From Paracrocinitomix mangrovi (lineage in GTDB: Bacteria; Bacteroidota; Bacteroidia; Flavobacteriales_D; Crocinitomicaceae): DNA of 64,000 bases. Location of the stretch: assembly GCF_019740355.2 (NCBI RefSeq), contig NZ_CP091819.1:2294001-2358000 (forward strand). The letters run 5' to 3'. Below the pieces are notes generated by a model. That model was not told the DNA's origin and did not search any database. It worked only from the letters and a program-made list of their open reading frames with translations. Below are positions 28,697-37,098 of the stretch, piece after piece (within the stretch, counting starts at the first letter, position 1; every line of letters starts with the position of its first letter). Position numbers and translations under genes: made by a program.

Positions 28697-29359
28697 TTAT
28701 AAGATTTTTACTTCGGTTCTTCTGTTAAGTGCTTTTCCTTTATCAGTATTGTTATCGGCTATTGGATTTGATTCTCCATACCCTTTGGCCACAATTCTGC
28801 TGGCAGAAATTCCTTTGCTTACAAGATACTTTTTAACTGCCTCCGCTCTTTTTTGAGACAATGACTGATTTGCCAACTCATCTCCATCACTATCAGTATG
28901 ACCACCAATTTCAATTTTCTTGTCTTTTTTGAGACTTAAAAACTCAGCCAGCTCATCTAGCTCTTTATATGAATTTGACTTAATACTCCATTTACCTGTA
29001 TCAAAATGAACATTGTCCAGGGTAAACATTTTAGTTTCTGCAATTTGAATTTGCATGCTGGCTTTGCGATAATTTTGACCAGCCGGTAAAGGTGGCACCT
29101 CAAAAGTTGAGAAATCTTCTGCGTCACCTACACTTTTAATTTTAATGTCGTACTTACCTGCCGGAAGACTGATAAAAATATCTCCGGTTTCACTACTTAC
29201 ACCTTTAAATTCCTTTTTACTGCTTTGGTCAACAAATAAAACCTGTTCTCCCTGCAGTGGATGAAATTCAAAATCTGTTACTTTAATTTCCAGTGGTGCA
29301 TTTTGTGCAATTGAAATTTGAGCTATTAAAAGGGCGATTATTACTACTAACTTTTTCAT
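28697..29359 (-). CDS. OmpA-family lipoprotein-like/outer membrane protein
   Basis: 220 residues from the ATG at 29359. A longer frame exists, but this start gives a clean signal peptide (ISIAQ). Residues about 25-100 form a beta-sandwich (LEIKVTDFEFHPLQGEQV), likely carboxypeptidase-regulatory-like. Residues 115-220 are an OmpA domain with FDTGKWSIKSNSYKELDELAEFL, IGGHTDSDGD and NRRTEVKIL. It probably links the outer membrane to peptidoglycan. Confidence 0.85.
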   Translation of the reverse strand: MKKLVVIIALLIAQISIAQNAPLEIKVTDFEFHPLQGEQVLFVDQSSKKEFKGVSSETGDIFISLPAGKYDIKIKSVGDAEDFSTFEVPPLPAGQNYRKASMQIQIAETKMFTLDNVHFDTGKWSIKSNSYKELDELAEFLSLKKDKKIEIGGHTDSDGDELANQSLSQKRAEAVKKYLVSKGISASRIVAKGYGESNPIADNNTDKGKALNRRTEVKIL

Positions 29360-29561
29360 TGTTGAGATGTTTTGTTTACTCTTAAATGTAGCAACGAATA
29401 AAAAGTAACTTTTTAATGCGAATTTGGCCTGAAGTCCCCGTCCTATAAGGCAAGGACCCCAGCGCCGAACTCTAACCCCTCTCCTCACATCCATATAACG
29501 AAGTCAAAAATTTGGTTACAACAATTTGCAATTTGAATGTGGTAAGCATAATTTTAATGCT

Positions 29562-29903
29562 ATGTTTTCAATGAAGTTGAGATGGGTAAAATTTGCAGAT
29601 GACCAGGCACATCTAGAATCCCTATTTATGGGCAAAAACTGTAAAGCACTTAAAATAAACTCAACTGCTGTTTTATTGGTTAAACATCAAGGCGAAATTC
29701 ACCTGGTGAAAAATCGTTGCCCACATCAAGGAATCACATTGGAAAATGCCAAATGTGAGGACGGAAAAATTGTTTGCCCATGGCATCATTACGGTTTTGA
29801 TCTTAAAAATGGTCGTGGAGCCGGATTGTATTTAGACATATATCCAATTGAAAAAAGAGAGGACGGTTTTTATGCCGGATTCGAGTATTTCAGCATCTTT
29901 TAA
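29562..29903 (+). CDS. Rieske [2Fe-2S] protein
   Basis: 113 residues from ATG 29562; a TTG 36 bp upstream is less likely. Cluster ligands are Cys53 and His55 in CPHQG, and Cys72 and His75 in CPWHHYGFD. There is no membrane helix, so this is a soluble ferredoxin-type Rieske protein as found in dioxygenase or nitrite-reductase small subunits. No partner oxygenase is nearby. Confidence 0.85.
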   Translation: MFSMKLRWVKFADDQAHLESLFMGKNCKALKINSTAVLLVKHQGEIHLVKNRCPHQGITLENAKCEDGKIVCPWHHYGFDLKNGRGAGLYLDIYPIEKREDGFYAGFEYFSIF

Positions 29904-29968
29904 TACTTACACTATCCTACTATAATTTTTAAAAATTGTTAATTCACTAAAACAATTTATAGTTTTGC

Positions 29969-30000
29969 TTGTTTATATGATAGTATTACTATTATTTTTG
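29969..30000 (+). promoter_or_regulatory. Promoter of the TetR-ABC operon with palindromic operator
   Basis: TTG at 29969-29971 and TATTTTTG at 29993-30000 (21-bp spacer) match TTG/TAnnTTTG. A perfect 13-bp palindrome, ATAGTA-T-TACTAT at 29980-29992, fills the spacer, a position where a bound repressor would block RNA polymerase. It is a good candidate for autoregulation by the TetR protein encoded 20 bp downstream. Confidence 0.6.
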
Positions 30001-30019
30001 CATGTAGAAATATTAATAT

Positions 30020-30697
30020 ATGGAAAATTGGTTGCCAAATATTACCATCAACATCAGTGATAAAGTGTTTCTTAAAAACCCTGAATCAACCACTTTAGGG
30101 AAAAAAATAATTGAACACAGCATCATCATGATTGCCGAATTAGGATTTGAACAGTTCACTTTCAAAAAACTGGCACAACAAATCCAATCAACAGAAGCAT
30201 CTGTTTACAGATACTTTACCAGCAAACACCATTTATTGGTTTATGTCACTCACTGGTATTGGGGATGGTTAGAATATCGTATTGCTTTTGGAACAAATAA
30301 CATTGACGATCCAAAAGAAAGATTAAAAATTGCCATTGATATGCTCACTCAACAAGTAGAAGAAGATTCAGATTTCTCGCATATCAATGAAATAAAACTC
30401 AACCAAATAGTCATTGCCGAATCGTCAAAAATCTACCTCAACAAAAGTGTAGACAAAGAAAATGTGGTAGGCTATTTTCAACCTTATAAAAACCTGGTGC
30501 AAAGGGTATGTGACATTGTTTTGGAAATTAATCCTGATTACAAATACCCACACATGCTGGTTTCAACCATAATTGAAGGAGCACACCATCAAAGATATTT
30601 TGCAGAACATCTACCAAGATTGACGGATGTTATTAAAGGAGAAGATGCCGTGAGTTGTTTTTACAACTGCATGGCTGAACAATTATTAAAAGCTTAA
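30020..30697 (+). CDS. TetR/AcrR-family regulator
   Basis: 225 residues. The helix-turn-helix lies about residues 45-70 (FTFKKLAQQIQSTEASVYRYFTSKHHLL), the typical TetR signature. The C-terminal helical domain should bind a ligand. It is the first gene of a four-gene operon with an ABC protein, an HlyD-type adaptor and a TolC-type channel, so it likely controls that exporter. Spacing to the next gene is 1 bp. Confidence 0.88.
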   Translation: MENWLPNITINISDKVFLKNPESTTLGKKIIEHSIIMIAELGFEQFTFKKLAQQIQSTEASVYRYFTSKHHLLVYVTHWYWGWLEYRIAFGTNNIDDPKERLKIAIDMLTQQVEEDSDFSHINEIKLNQIVIAESSKIYLNKSVDKENVVGYFQPYKNLVQRVCDIVLEINPDYKYPHMLVSTIIEGAHHQRYFAEHLPRLTDVIKGEDAVSCFYNCMAEQLLKA

Positions 30698-30698
30698 A

Positions 30699-32408
30699 AT
30701 GGACGCAACAATTGACGTAAAAAGACCAATCAAAAGATTTTGGTTACTACTAAAACCAGACAAAAAAGAAATTAGAAATGTTTATTTCTATGCCATTTTC
30801 AATGGTTTGGTTTACCTATCACTCCCCATTGGTATTCAAGCCATTATCAACCTTATACAAGGAGGGCAAGTAAGTACTTCCTGGATTGTGCTGGTAATAT
30901 TTGTGTTAGCAGGTATCGCCTTTAACGGAGTTTTAACCATCAGCCAAATGCGGATTGTAGAAAACCTGCAACAAAAGATCTTTACAAGGGCTGCCTTTGA
31001 ATTTGCCTACCGAATTCCGCGTATAAAACTTGAAGCACTATACAAATACTACGCTCCGGAATTGATGAACCGATTCTTTGATATCATTTCGGTACAAAAA
31101 GGATTGGCTAAAATTCTAATTGATTTTACTACCGCCAGTATTCAAATAGCAGTGGCCTTGATATTGCTTTCGTTATATCATCCATTCTTTATCATCTTCA
31201 GTTTGATTTTGATCATTTTGATTTACATCATTTTCAAATTCACTTTCAGAAGAGGTTTAGAAACCAGTTTAGAGGAATCAAAAAGAAAGTACAAAGTAGC
31301 ACACTGGCTTGAAGAATTAGCTCGCAACAACATCACCTTTAAACTGGCCGGTAAAACAGATTTACCTTTAGAAAAAACGGATGTTGAAGTAAGTGAATAT
31401 GTACAATACCGTGAAAAGCACTTTAAAGTTTTAATCCATCAATTTCTACTATTAATTGGATTCAAAGTAGTTGTTGCCACAGGATTATTAGCCATTGGAG
31501 GTGTTTTGGTAATGCAACAACAAATGAATATTGGGCAATTTGTTGCAGCTGAAATTATCATCATCATGGTATTAAACTCAGTTGAGAAATTGATTTTGAG
31601 CTTAGAAAACATCTATGATGTACTTACCTCATTAGAGAAAATTGCTCAAGTAACTGATTTAGAACTTGAAAAAGCAGACGGAACATACATTTCAGACTTC
31701 TGTGATAACAAAGGTTTAAAAGTAGAAGCCAACAACATCACTTTTAGATATCCTGATAGTGAAAAGAACATTATAAACGACTTAAACCTGGAGGTTAAAT
31801 GCAATGAAAAAGTACTAATTGTAGGCGAAAACAATTCAGGCAAATCCACTTTGCTACACTTAATTGCAGGGGTTTATCAACCAATAAAGGGATTCATTTC
31901 ATACAACGAATTTCCTCAAGGGAATTTAAAACTGCAAGATCTAAGATCAGTAATCGGAGATTGCTTGATGGAAGAGCAGTTGTTTGAGGGAACTGTATTA
32001 GAAAACATTGCTATCGGTCGTCCAAACGCCACAATGGAATCTGTAAACTGGGCCATTGACAATTTAGGTTTAAGAGATTTTGTAAAGTCTTTACCTCAAG
32101 GAGTTGATACAGTAATAGATCCTGAGGGAAGAAAATTCTCCAAAGGAATTGTAGACAAACTTTTATTGGCAAGAAGCATAGCTGACAGACCTAAACTTTT
32201 ACTGATCAAAGATGCATTTCAATCTATCAGAAAAGAAGAAAAAAATAGAATCATTGACTTTTTGGTAAAAGAAGATCAACCTTGGACACTGATTGCTGTT
32301 TCATCTGATGAATACATGGCCTCTAAAATGGACCGTATTATTTACCTCTCATCAGGTGAAATAAAGGAAGAAGGAAGTTTCAGTGAAATGAAAAATAAAT
32401 TGATTTAA
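30699..32408 (+). CDS. ABC transporter with degenerate nucleotide-binding domain
   Basis: 569 residues: a six-helix transmembrane domain (about 25-310), then an ATPase domain (about 335-569). Walker A is intact (GENNSGKST, 376-384). The signature is FSKGI near 480 rather than LSGGQ. The Walker B region reads LLLIKDAF, with Ala506 where the catalytic Glu is expected. The switch-loop His is replaced (LIAVSSDEY). The layout is that of an HlyB/LapB-like exporter without the peptidase domain. Either turnover is very slow or ATP binding alone matters; a relaxed family consensus is also possible. Confidence 0.85.
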   Translation: MDATIDVKRPIKRFWLLLKPDKKEIRNVYFYAIFNGLVYLSLPIGIQAIINLIQGGQVSTSWIVLVIFVLAGIAFNGVLTISQMRIVENLQQKIFTRAAFEFAYRIPRIKLEALYKYYAPELMNRFFDIISVQKGLAKILIDFTTASIQIAVALILLSLYHPFFIIFSLILIILIYIIFKFTFRRGLETSLEESKRKYKVAHWLEELARNNITFKLAGKTDLPLEKTDVEVSEYVQYREKHFKVLIHQFLLLIGFKVVVATGLLAIGGVLVMQQQMNIGQFVAAEIIIIMVLNSVEKLILSLENIYDVLTSLEKIAQVTDLELEKADGTYISDFCDNKGLKVEANNITFRYPDSEKNIINDLNLEVKCNEKVLIVGENNSGKSTLLHLIAGVYQPIKGFISYNEFPQGNLKLQDLRSVIGDCLMEEQLFEGTVLENIAIGRPNATMESVNWAIDNLGLRDFVKSLPQGVDTVIDPEGRKFSKGIVDKLLLARSIADRPKLLLIKDAFQSIRKEEKNRIIDFLVKEDQPWTLIAVSSDEYMASKMDRIIYLSSGEIKEEGSFSEMKNKLI

Positions 32409-32409
32409 G

Positions 32410-33765
32410 ATGTTAAATATATCAGAACAAAGCATTGGGCATAACATCAGAAAAAAGGGATTTAAAACCCTAACTGAAGTTGAAGGAAGAAGATCAAGTA
32501 GGGTTTTACTGCGCCTTATTGGAGGAACATTTTTGATTGGATTAATCATCATGTTTGTGCCCTGGACACAGAATATCAGATCATACGGATCAGTTACTAC
32601 ACTTAAACCTGATCAACGTCCACAAACCATTCATTCGGTAATTGCCGGAAGAATTGAAAAGTGGTATGTACAAGAAGGTGACGAAGTAAAGGCCGGAGAT
32701 ACCATTGCCTTTATTTCAGAGGTAAAGGACGATTATTTTGATCCTCAATTACTGGACAGAACACAAAACCAAACTGAGCTAAAACAGCAAATGGTCAATT
32801 CGTATGACAGTAAAATTGATGCCCTGGATGACCAAATCAACAGCTTGCAAAAACAAAGACAATTAGAGTTGAAGCAAGGACGAATCAAAATCTCACAGGC
32901 ACACTTAAAGGTGTCAAATGACAGTATCAATTTTCAAGCTGCTCAAGTGAATTATGAAACTGCTGAAAAGCAATACAAGCGTTTTGAAGAATTGCATGAT
33001 CAGGGCTTAAAATCCAAAACTGACCTGGAAAACAGAAGAGTTAAAATGCAAGAATCTTACTCTTCATTAATTGCAGCTGAAAACAAATACCTGGCTTCGC
33101 AATCTGACTTAATTGCGGCTGAAATTGAGTTATCCAACATCCAAATGAAGTATCAAAACAATTTGGCCAAAGCAGAGTCTGACAAGTTTTCTGCCTTTTC
33201 TGCCAAATTTGATTCTGAAGGACAGGTAACAAAATTGCAAAATCAGTACAGCAATTATCAAAGAAGAAATAGCTTTTACTACATCACCGCTCCACAAGAT
33301 TGCTATATCACCCGTTTGGTAGTTCAGGGAGTTGGAGAAACAGTAAAAGAAGGTGGCCCGGTTGTAACCATCATGCCTACCAATCATGAATTAGCTGCTG
33401 AAATTTACATTGACCCCATTGACTTACCTTTGGTAACGGTGGGTGAAAATGTGAGAATCCAATTTGACGGTTGGCCGGCAGTTATTTTTAGCGGATGGCC
33501 AAACGCCAGCTACGGAACATACGGCGGAACCATTTATGCCATTGACAAGTTCATCAGTGACAACGGAAAATTTAGGGTACTTATCAAACAAGACCCTAAT
33601 GATCACCCATGGCCGGAAGCTTTAAAATATGGAGGAGGAGCTAATGCCATGATATTATTAGGAGACGTACCTATTTGGTATGAACTCTGGCGAAAAATTA
33701 ACGGATTCCCACCCAACTATTACAAAGCAAAAGTGGATCCTGATAAAGAAACAAAAGCAAAATGA
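32410..33765 (+). CDS. HlyD-family periplasmic adaptor
   Basis: 451 residues. One N-terminal membrane helix (about 38-56), a biotinyl-lipoyl-like half (IHSVIAGRIEKWYVQEGDEVKAGDTI), a long coiled-coil hairpin (about 110-270, rich in Gln/Lys/Glu), then the second lipoyl half and a beta-barrel domain. It should bridge the ABC protein and the TolC-like channel. Its stop overlaps the next start by 4 bp (ATGA). Confidence 0.88.
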   Translation: MLNISEQSIGHNIRKKGFKTLTEVEGRRSSRVLLRLIGGTFLIGLIIMFVPWTQNIRSYGSVTTLKPDQRPQTIHSVIAGRIEKWYVQEGDEVKAGDTIAFISEVKDDYFDPQLLDRTQNQTELKQQMVNSYDSKIDALDDQINSLQKQRQLELKQGRIKISQAHLKVSNDSINFQAAQVNYETAEKQYKRFEELHDQGLKSKTDLENRRVKMQESYSSLIAAENKYLASQSDLIAAEIELSNIQMKYQNNLAKAESDKFSAFSAKFDSEGQVTKLQNQYSNYQRRNSFYYITAPQDCYITRLVVQGVGETVKEGGPVVTIMPTNHELAAEIYIDPIDLPLVTVGENVRIQFDGWPAVIFSGWPNASYGTYGGTIYAIDKFISDNGKFRVLIKQDPNDHPWPEALKYGGGANAMILLGDVPIWYELWRKINGFPPNYYKAKVDPDKETKAK

Positions 33766-35162
33766 AAAAACTAATCTTTTTATTCTTGCTGTTTCAGCTC
33801 CAGGCAAAAGCACAGGACAGCATCACAAGTATGAGTTTTGAGCAGTACATTGACCATGTAATAGCTCATCACCCATTAGCAGTTCGTGCTAATAACCAAA
33901 CAAAACTAGCAGCTGCTTATTTAATGAAAGCCAAAGGAAACTTTGATCCAAAACTGGGAGGTGAAGCAGCTCAAAAGTACTTTAATGACAGTCAGTACTA
34001 CAGTGTAATTGGTGCACATTTAAAAGTGCCAACCTGGTACGGCATCTCTTTTCAGGGAGGTTATGATATCAATGAAGGATATTACCTCAATCCTGAAAGA
34101 ACCGTGCCTAACGAAGGGCTATTGTACAGTGGAATTTCCCTTTCATTGGGTAGAGGTTTAATCATTGATCAAAGAAGAGCAGAGTTAAAAAAAGCACAAG
34201 TGTATGTGCAAAGTAATGAGCAATTACAATTCAAAATGTTGAATGATTTAATTGCTGAAGCCGCTTTTGCTTATTGGGATTGGTACAAAGCCTATCACAA
34301 AATGCTTACCTATCAAAATGCTGTTCTCAATGCATCTGAGCGGTTTGAAGGTGTAAAGCAAAGCGCAATTGCCGGTGATAAACCAATGATAGATACTTTG
34401 GAATCTAATCTACAATTACAAAACCGTATTTTCAACTACCTCAATGCTGAATTGGATTATTTAAACGCCCAATCACTGTTGGAAATTTACATGTGGCAAG
34501 ACGGAATGATTCCCATGGAATTAGATTCAACTGTAGTTCCGCCTACCATTGAAACCACCAATTTTTCTGCTGCTGATCCCGGATTAGTTTTGAATTTAGA
34601 CACGCTTATTGCCGTGCATCCTGAAATTCTCATCAATCAATTTAAAATTGACCAAAAGAAAATTGATGTACAGTTAGGCAAAGAGAATTTGAAGCCAGAA
34701 GTGAATTTTAAGTATAACTTTTTGTCTGCGCCCGGTGGTGGCAACCTCAACAACTTTTACAGCATCAACAATTACAATTGGGGAGCAAGTTTGAATATTC
34801 CCATTTTCTTGAGAAAAGAAAGAGGACAGCTTCGACAATACAAGTTAGAACTGGAGAATTTAGAGGCTGAAAATGCTTTTAAAACAGAGCAGATCAGTTA
34901 TAAAATTGACATGACCTTAAATGAGTGGAACATCAGTCATCAGCAAATAGAGCTGTGGCGCAAAACCACCAATGATTACAACACCCTTTTACAAAGTGAA
35001 AAAACATTGTTTGACATTGGTGAAAGTTCATTGTTCATGGTGAATTCAAGAGAGAAAATGTTTATTTCTGCGCGCTTGCAACTCATTGATAAAATGGCCC
35101 AAAACAAAAAGGCAGAGATAAAAGCAAAAAATGCCATTGGAATATTATACAATCAGTATTAA
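33762..35162 (+). CDS. TolC-family outer membrane efflux protein
   Basis: 466 residues. Signal peptide ends AKAQ. Two outer-membrane-efflux repeats are visible, each with long amphipathic helices (ALLAAYLMKAKGNFDPKL-type opening, then KYNFLSAPGGG near 325 and DMTLNEWNISHQQIELWRKTTNDY). It completes the tripartite export operon. The cargo is unknown. Confidence 0.85.
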   Translation: MKKLIFLFLLFQLQAKAQDSITSMSFEQYIDHVIAHHPLAVRANNQTKLAAAYLMKAKGNFDPKLGGEAAQKYFNDSQYYSVIGAHLKVPTWYGISFQGGYDINEGYYLNPERTVPNEGLLYSGISLSLGRGLIIDQRRAELKKAQVYVQSNEQLQFKMLNDLIAEAAFAYWDWYKAYHKMLTYQNAVLNASERFEGVKQSAIAGDKPMIDTLESNLQLQNRIFNYLNAELDYLNAQSLLEIYMWQDGMIPMELDSTVVPPTIETTNFSAADPGLVLNLDTLIAVHPEILINQFKIDQKKIDVQLGKENLKPEVNFKYNFLSAPGGGNLNNFYSINNYNWGASLNIPIFLRKERGQLRQYKLELENLEAENAFKTEQISYKIDMTLNEWNISHQQIELWRKTTNDYNTLLQSEKTLFDIGESSLFMVNSREKMFISARLQLIDKMAQNKKAEIKAKNAIGILYNQY

Positions 35163-35179
35163 TCAATTGAATTTAGTAC

Positions 35180-35187
35180 TATATTTG
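35180..35187 (+). promoter_or_regulatory. -7 box for tRNA-Ala
   Basis: TATATTTG matches TAnnTTTG and ends 8 bp before the tRNA, so transcription would begin almost at the mature 5' end. No clear -33 element. Confidence 0.5.
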
Positions 35188-35195
35188 AGCTCGCA

Positions 35196-35269
35196 GGGGG
35201 TATAGCTCAGTTGGCTAGAGTGTTTGACTGGCAGTCAAAAGGTCCCCGGTTCGAGCCCGGGTATCTCCA
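35196..35269 (+). tRNA. tRNA-Ala (GGC)
   Basis: 74-nt cloverleaf: acceptor GGGGGTA/TATCTCC with two G-T wobbles, D arm GCTC/GAGT-like, anticodon stem TTTGA/TCAAA with loop CTGGCAG (anticodon GGC), T arm CCCGG/CCGGG with TTCGAGC. Discriminator A, no encoded CCA. It marks the left edge of the cassette region. Confidence 0.93.
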
Positions 35270-35270
35270 C

Positions 35271-35303
35271 AAAGCACTTCATTTATTTGAGGTGCTTTTT
35301 TGT
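35271..35303 (+). terminator. Terminator after tRNA-Ala
   Basis: Hairpin with arms AAAGCAC and GTGCTTT, extended by TCA/TGA, followed by a T run. The bases from 35304 to 35413 are a GC-richer stretch with no supported gene. Confidence 0.7.
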
Positions 35304-35413
35304 TTTTATGTATTGGGGCTTACCCTTCATTTCATTACGGGTCAGGCTTTCGCTAGTCGCCGGGAGGGCTCCACAGCCAACGCACATTGCCACGCACCCG
35401 CTCAATCCTTAAG

Positions 35414-35806
35414 CTATAGCATTTGCTTACTCATATACTCTTGCCACAAAACCAATAAAAATTTGTCTTTGTTATTATCGCGCACTTCTTTAAAGCCCTG
35501 ATCGTAGCAAAATAAATAGGTATCACCTTGCTGGGTTTTAAAATAATGAGTAATAAATCTTGGGTTAAAACCTTTTTTTAGTAATTCCTCTTTTCGCACT
35601 GTTGTTTTACCCGCCTGGTTATAATCGTGTAAAATTTTTCTGTTGGTTCTTAAAATGTCATCTATCTGTTTTTTAAAAAATTCTTTGCCTGATTTCTTTC
35701 TTTGACGGTAATGGTAATCTGTTTTACAATATTCAGAACAGAATTTGCGGTCTTTTCTACCATTTACAGGGTTTGAACAAGATTCATTAAGGCAAACTTT
35801 TGACAT
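35414..35806 (-). CDS. Zinc-ribbon-like protein divergent from the cassette recombinase
   Basis: 130 residues. Four cysteines near the N-terminus (CLNESC and FCSEYC around a GRKDRK turn) form a likely zinc knuckle; the rest is basic and helical (YRQRKKSGKEFFKKQIDDILRTNRK). Small proteins of this style are common in Bacteroidota without known function. It is transcribed away from the recombinase, with a 28-bp near-palindrome only 4 bp before its start, so it could be a regulator of itself and of the recombinase (inference). Confidence 0.65.
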   Translation of the reverse strand: MSKVCLNESCSNPVNGRKDRKFCSEYCKTDYHYRQRKKSGKEFFKKQIDDILRTNRKILHDYNQAGKTTVRKEELLKKGFNPRFITHYFKTQQGDTYLFCYDQGFKEVRDNNKDKFLLVLWQEYMSKQML

Positions 35807-35810
35807 TTAT

Positions 35811-35838
35811 CCGTGTATTTATACGTATAAATATACGG
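35811..35838. promoter_or_regulatory. 28-bp near-palindrome in the divergent zinc-ribbon/recombinase promoter region
   Basis: The half-sites CCGTGTATTTATAC and GTATAAATATACGG are complementary at 13 of 14 positions. The element sits 4 bp before the zinc-ribbon start and 48 bp before the recombinase start, where one bound protein could control both. Confidence 0.6.
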
Positions 35839-35886
35839 TTATACAATTCACATTCAAACTTTTCATTCGAATTTTGCGAGTAAAAA

Positions 35887-37029
35887 ATGTCAAACAGTTT
35901 TGGAAATATCACCCTTAAACATTTGCTCATCAATGAAAGAAAATATATTGGTTTGCAGTTTCATCCAAATAAGAGAATAGAAAAATTAATTCAAACTATT
36001 CCTGATTGTACATGGAATGAAGATTTTCAGATGTATGCAATGCCTAACAACAAGCAAAACTTTGGCCTCATCTTTGAAACTTTCAGGGGGTTAGCTTGGA
36101 TTAATGGTGCTCATTTTTTTGAAGGCAAAAAACAAAAGAAGCACAATGAAGGAATCAATCTGGACACCTACAGAAACAGAAAAACTCCTCATGGATACAG
36201 AAAATGTCCTGAAAACTACTTATCCAAATTAGAATTCAAAAGGTACTCTGTCAATACTGCAAGAACCTATATCTCATGCTTCGAAAAATTTATTAATCAT
36301 TTCAGTGAACGCAAGTTGATAGAAATTAATGAAAATGACATCCAGGAATACCTGAATATGATGGCAAGAAAAGGAGTAAGCACCTCGCAACTGAATCAAA
36401 TTTTAAATGCTGTTAAATTCTACTACGAAGTGGTAGAAGAAATGCCTAATCGTTTTTATTCTATTGAGCGGCCTTTTAAAGAGGATAAGTTACCCAAAGT
36501 ATTAAGTGAATTAGAAGTTCAAAGAATCATAGCGGCCACAACAAACATAAAACACAAATGTGTTTTGTCTTTGTTATACGGTTCAGGTTTAAGAAGACAA
36601 GAATTATTAAAACTGAAAATCAACGATATTGATTCAGAAAGACTAATGATTAAAATAAATCAAGGAAAAGGACAAAAAGATCGATATACGATTATCGGTA
36701 TAAACACATTAGAAGAACTCAGAACGTATTACAAGGAGTATAAACCTAAGGTGTTTTTATTTGAAGGTACACATCCAGGTTCACCTTACAGTGCAGCTAC
36801 AATCGGAAAAATTCTTATAAAAGCAGCTAAAAAGGCCGGCATTCATAAAAAGGTAACGCCCCATATGTTAAGACATAGTTTTGCAACTCATCTTTTGGAA
36901 AATGGAACCGATTTAAGATATATTCAAACATTATTAGGACACAACAGTTCTAAAACAACCGAAATTTACACCAGGGTAACCTTCAGTAATATTCAAAAAG
37001 TAAAAAGTCCATTGGATTCCTTATCTTAG
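35887..37029 (+). CDS. Tyrosine recombinase of the cassette array (non-IntI type)
   Basis: 380 residues. Residues 1-105 are an extra N-terminal domain with a W-x-F-x-M-Y-A-M-P type motif (CTWNEDFQMYAMP), seen in many Bacteroidota integrases. A SAM-like core-binding domain covers about 110-195 and the catalytic domain 200-380. Active-site residues are visible: Arg236 (YGSGLRR), the Lys of GKGQKDR (260-266), His326 and Arg329 (HMLR), His352 (LLGH) and Tyr361 (EIYTRV). The C-terminus VKSPLDSL resembles that of IntI1 (VRSPLDAL). The distance from GKG to HxxR is about 40 residues shorter than in IntI1, so the IntI-specific insertion is missing. The stop lies 51 bp before the first cassette junction. 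Confidence 0.9.
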   Translation: MSNSFGNITLKHLLINERKYIGLQFHPNKRIEKLIQTIPDCTWNEDFQMYAMPNNKQNFGLIFETFRGLAWINGAHFFEGKKQKKHNEGINLDTYRNRKTPHGYRKCPENYLSKLEFKRYSVNTARTYISCFEKFINHFSERKLIEINENDIQEYLNMMARKGVSTSQLNQILNAVKFYYEVVEEMPNRFYSIERPFKEDKLPKVLSELEVQRIIAATTNIKHKCVLSLLYGSGLRRQELLKLKINDIDSERLMIKINQGKGQKDRYTIIGINTLEELRTYYKEYKPKVFLFEGTHPGSPYSAATIGKILIKAAKKAGIHKKVTPHMLRHSFATHLLENGTDLRYIQTLLGHNSSKTTEIYTRVTFSNIQKVKSPLDSLS

Positions 37030-37087
37030 TTACACAATAACTATAAAAGGAATAAAGTAACTAGTTACTTTATTCGGATGTTAGCAT
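37030..37087 (+). other. attI-like site
   Basis: The first cassette begins at G37080^TTAGCATT, giving a junction like those in the array. Just before it is a perfect 26-bp palindrome (37050-37075) whose arms, GAATAAAG and CTTTATTC, resemble the attC L arms. Further left AGTTACACAATAACT resembles the attC start TAACACAATAGG. The palindrome might instead act as the recombinase terminator, but it lacks a T run. Confidence 0.7.
37050..37075. repeat. Perfect 26-bp palindrome in attI
   Basis: Reads the same on both strands, centred on CTAG at 37061-37064 with arms beginning GAATAAAGTAA. Probably a recombinase-binding pair or a regulator site. Confidence 0.85.
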
Positions 37088-37098
37088 TAATTAAATTT

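Noticed and set aside
29425-29490. GC-rich stretch upstream of the OmpA gene as an RNA element
   Set aside because: Only a short GTCC/GGAC pairing is visible and no known riboswitch pattern is matched.
35304-35413. GC-richer stretch after tRNA-Ala as a remnant att site
   Set aside because: It shares a few words with att sites (CCAACGCAC) but has no YAAC or GTTR boxes and no matching arms.
35887-37029. Calling the recombinase a classical IntI
   Set aside because: The C-terminal motif is similar, but the IntI-specific insertion before the HxxR motif is missing and the N-terminus is extended.
37078-37098. ATG at 37078 as start of the first cassette gene
   Set aside because: It straddles the attI junction; ATG 37099 gives a proper lipoprotein signal and stays within the mobile unit.
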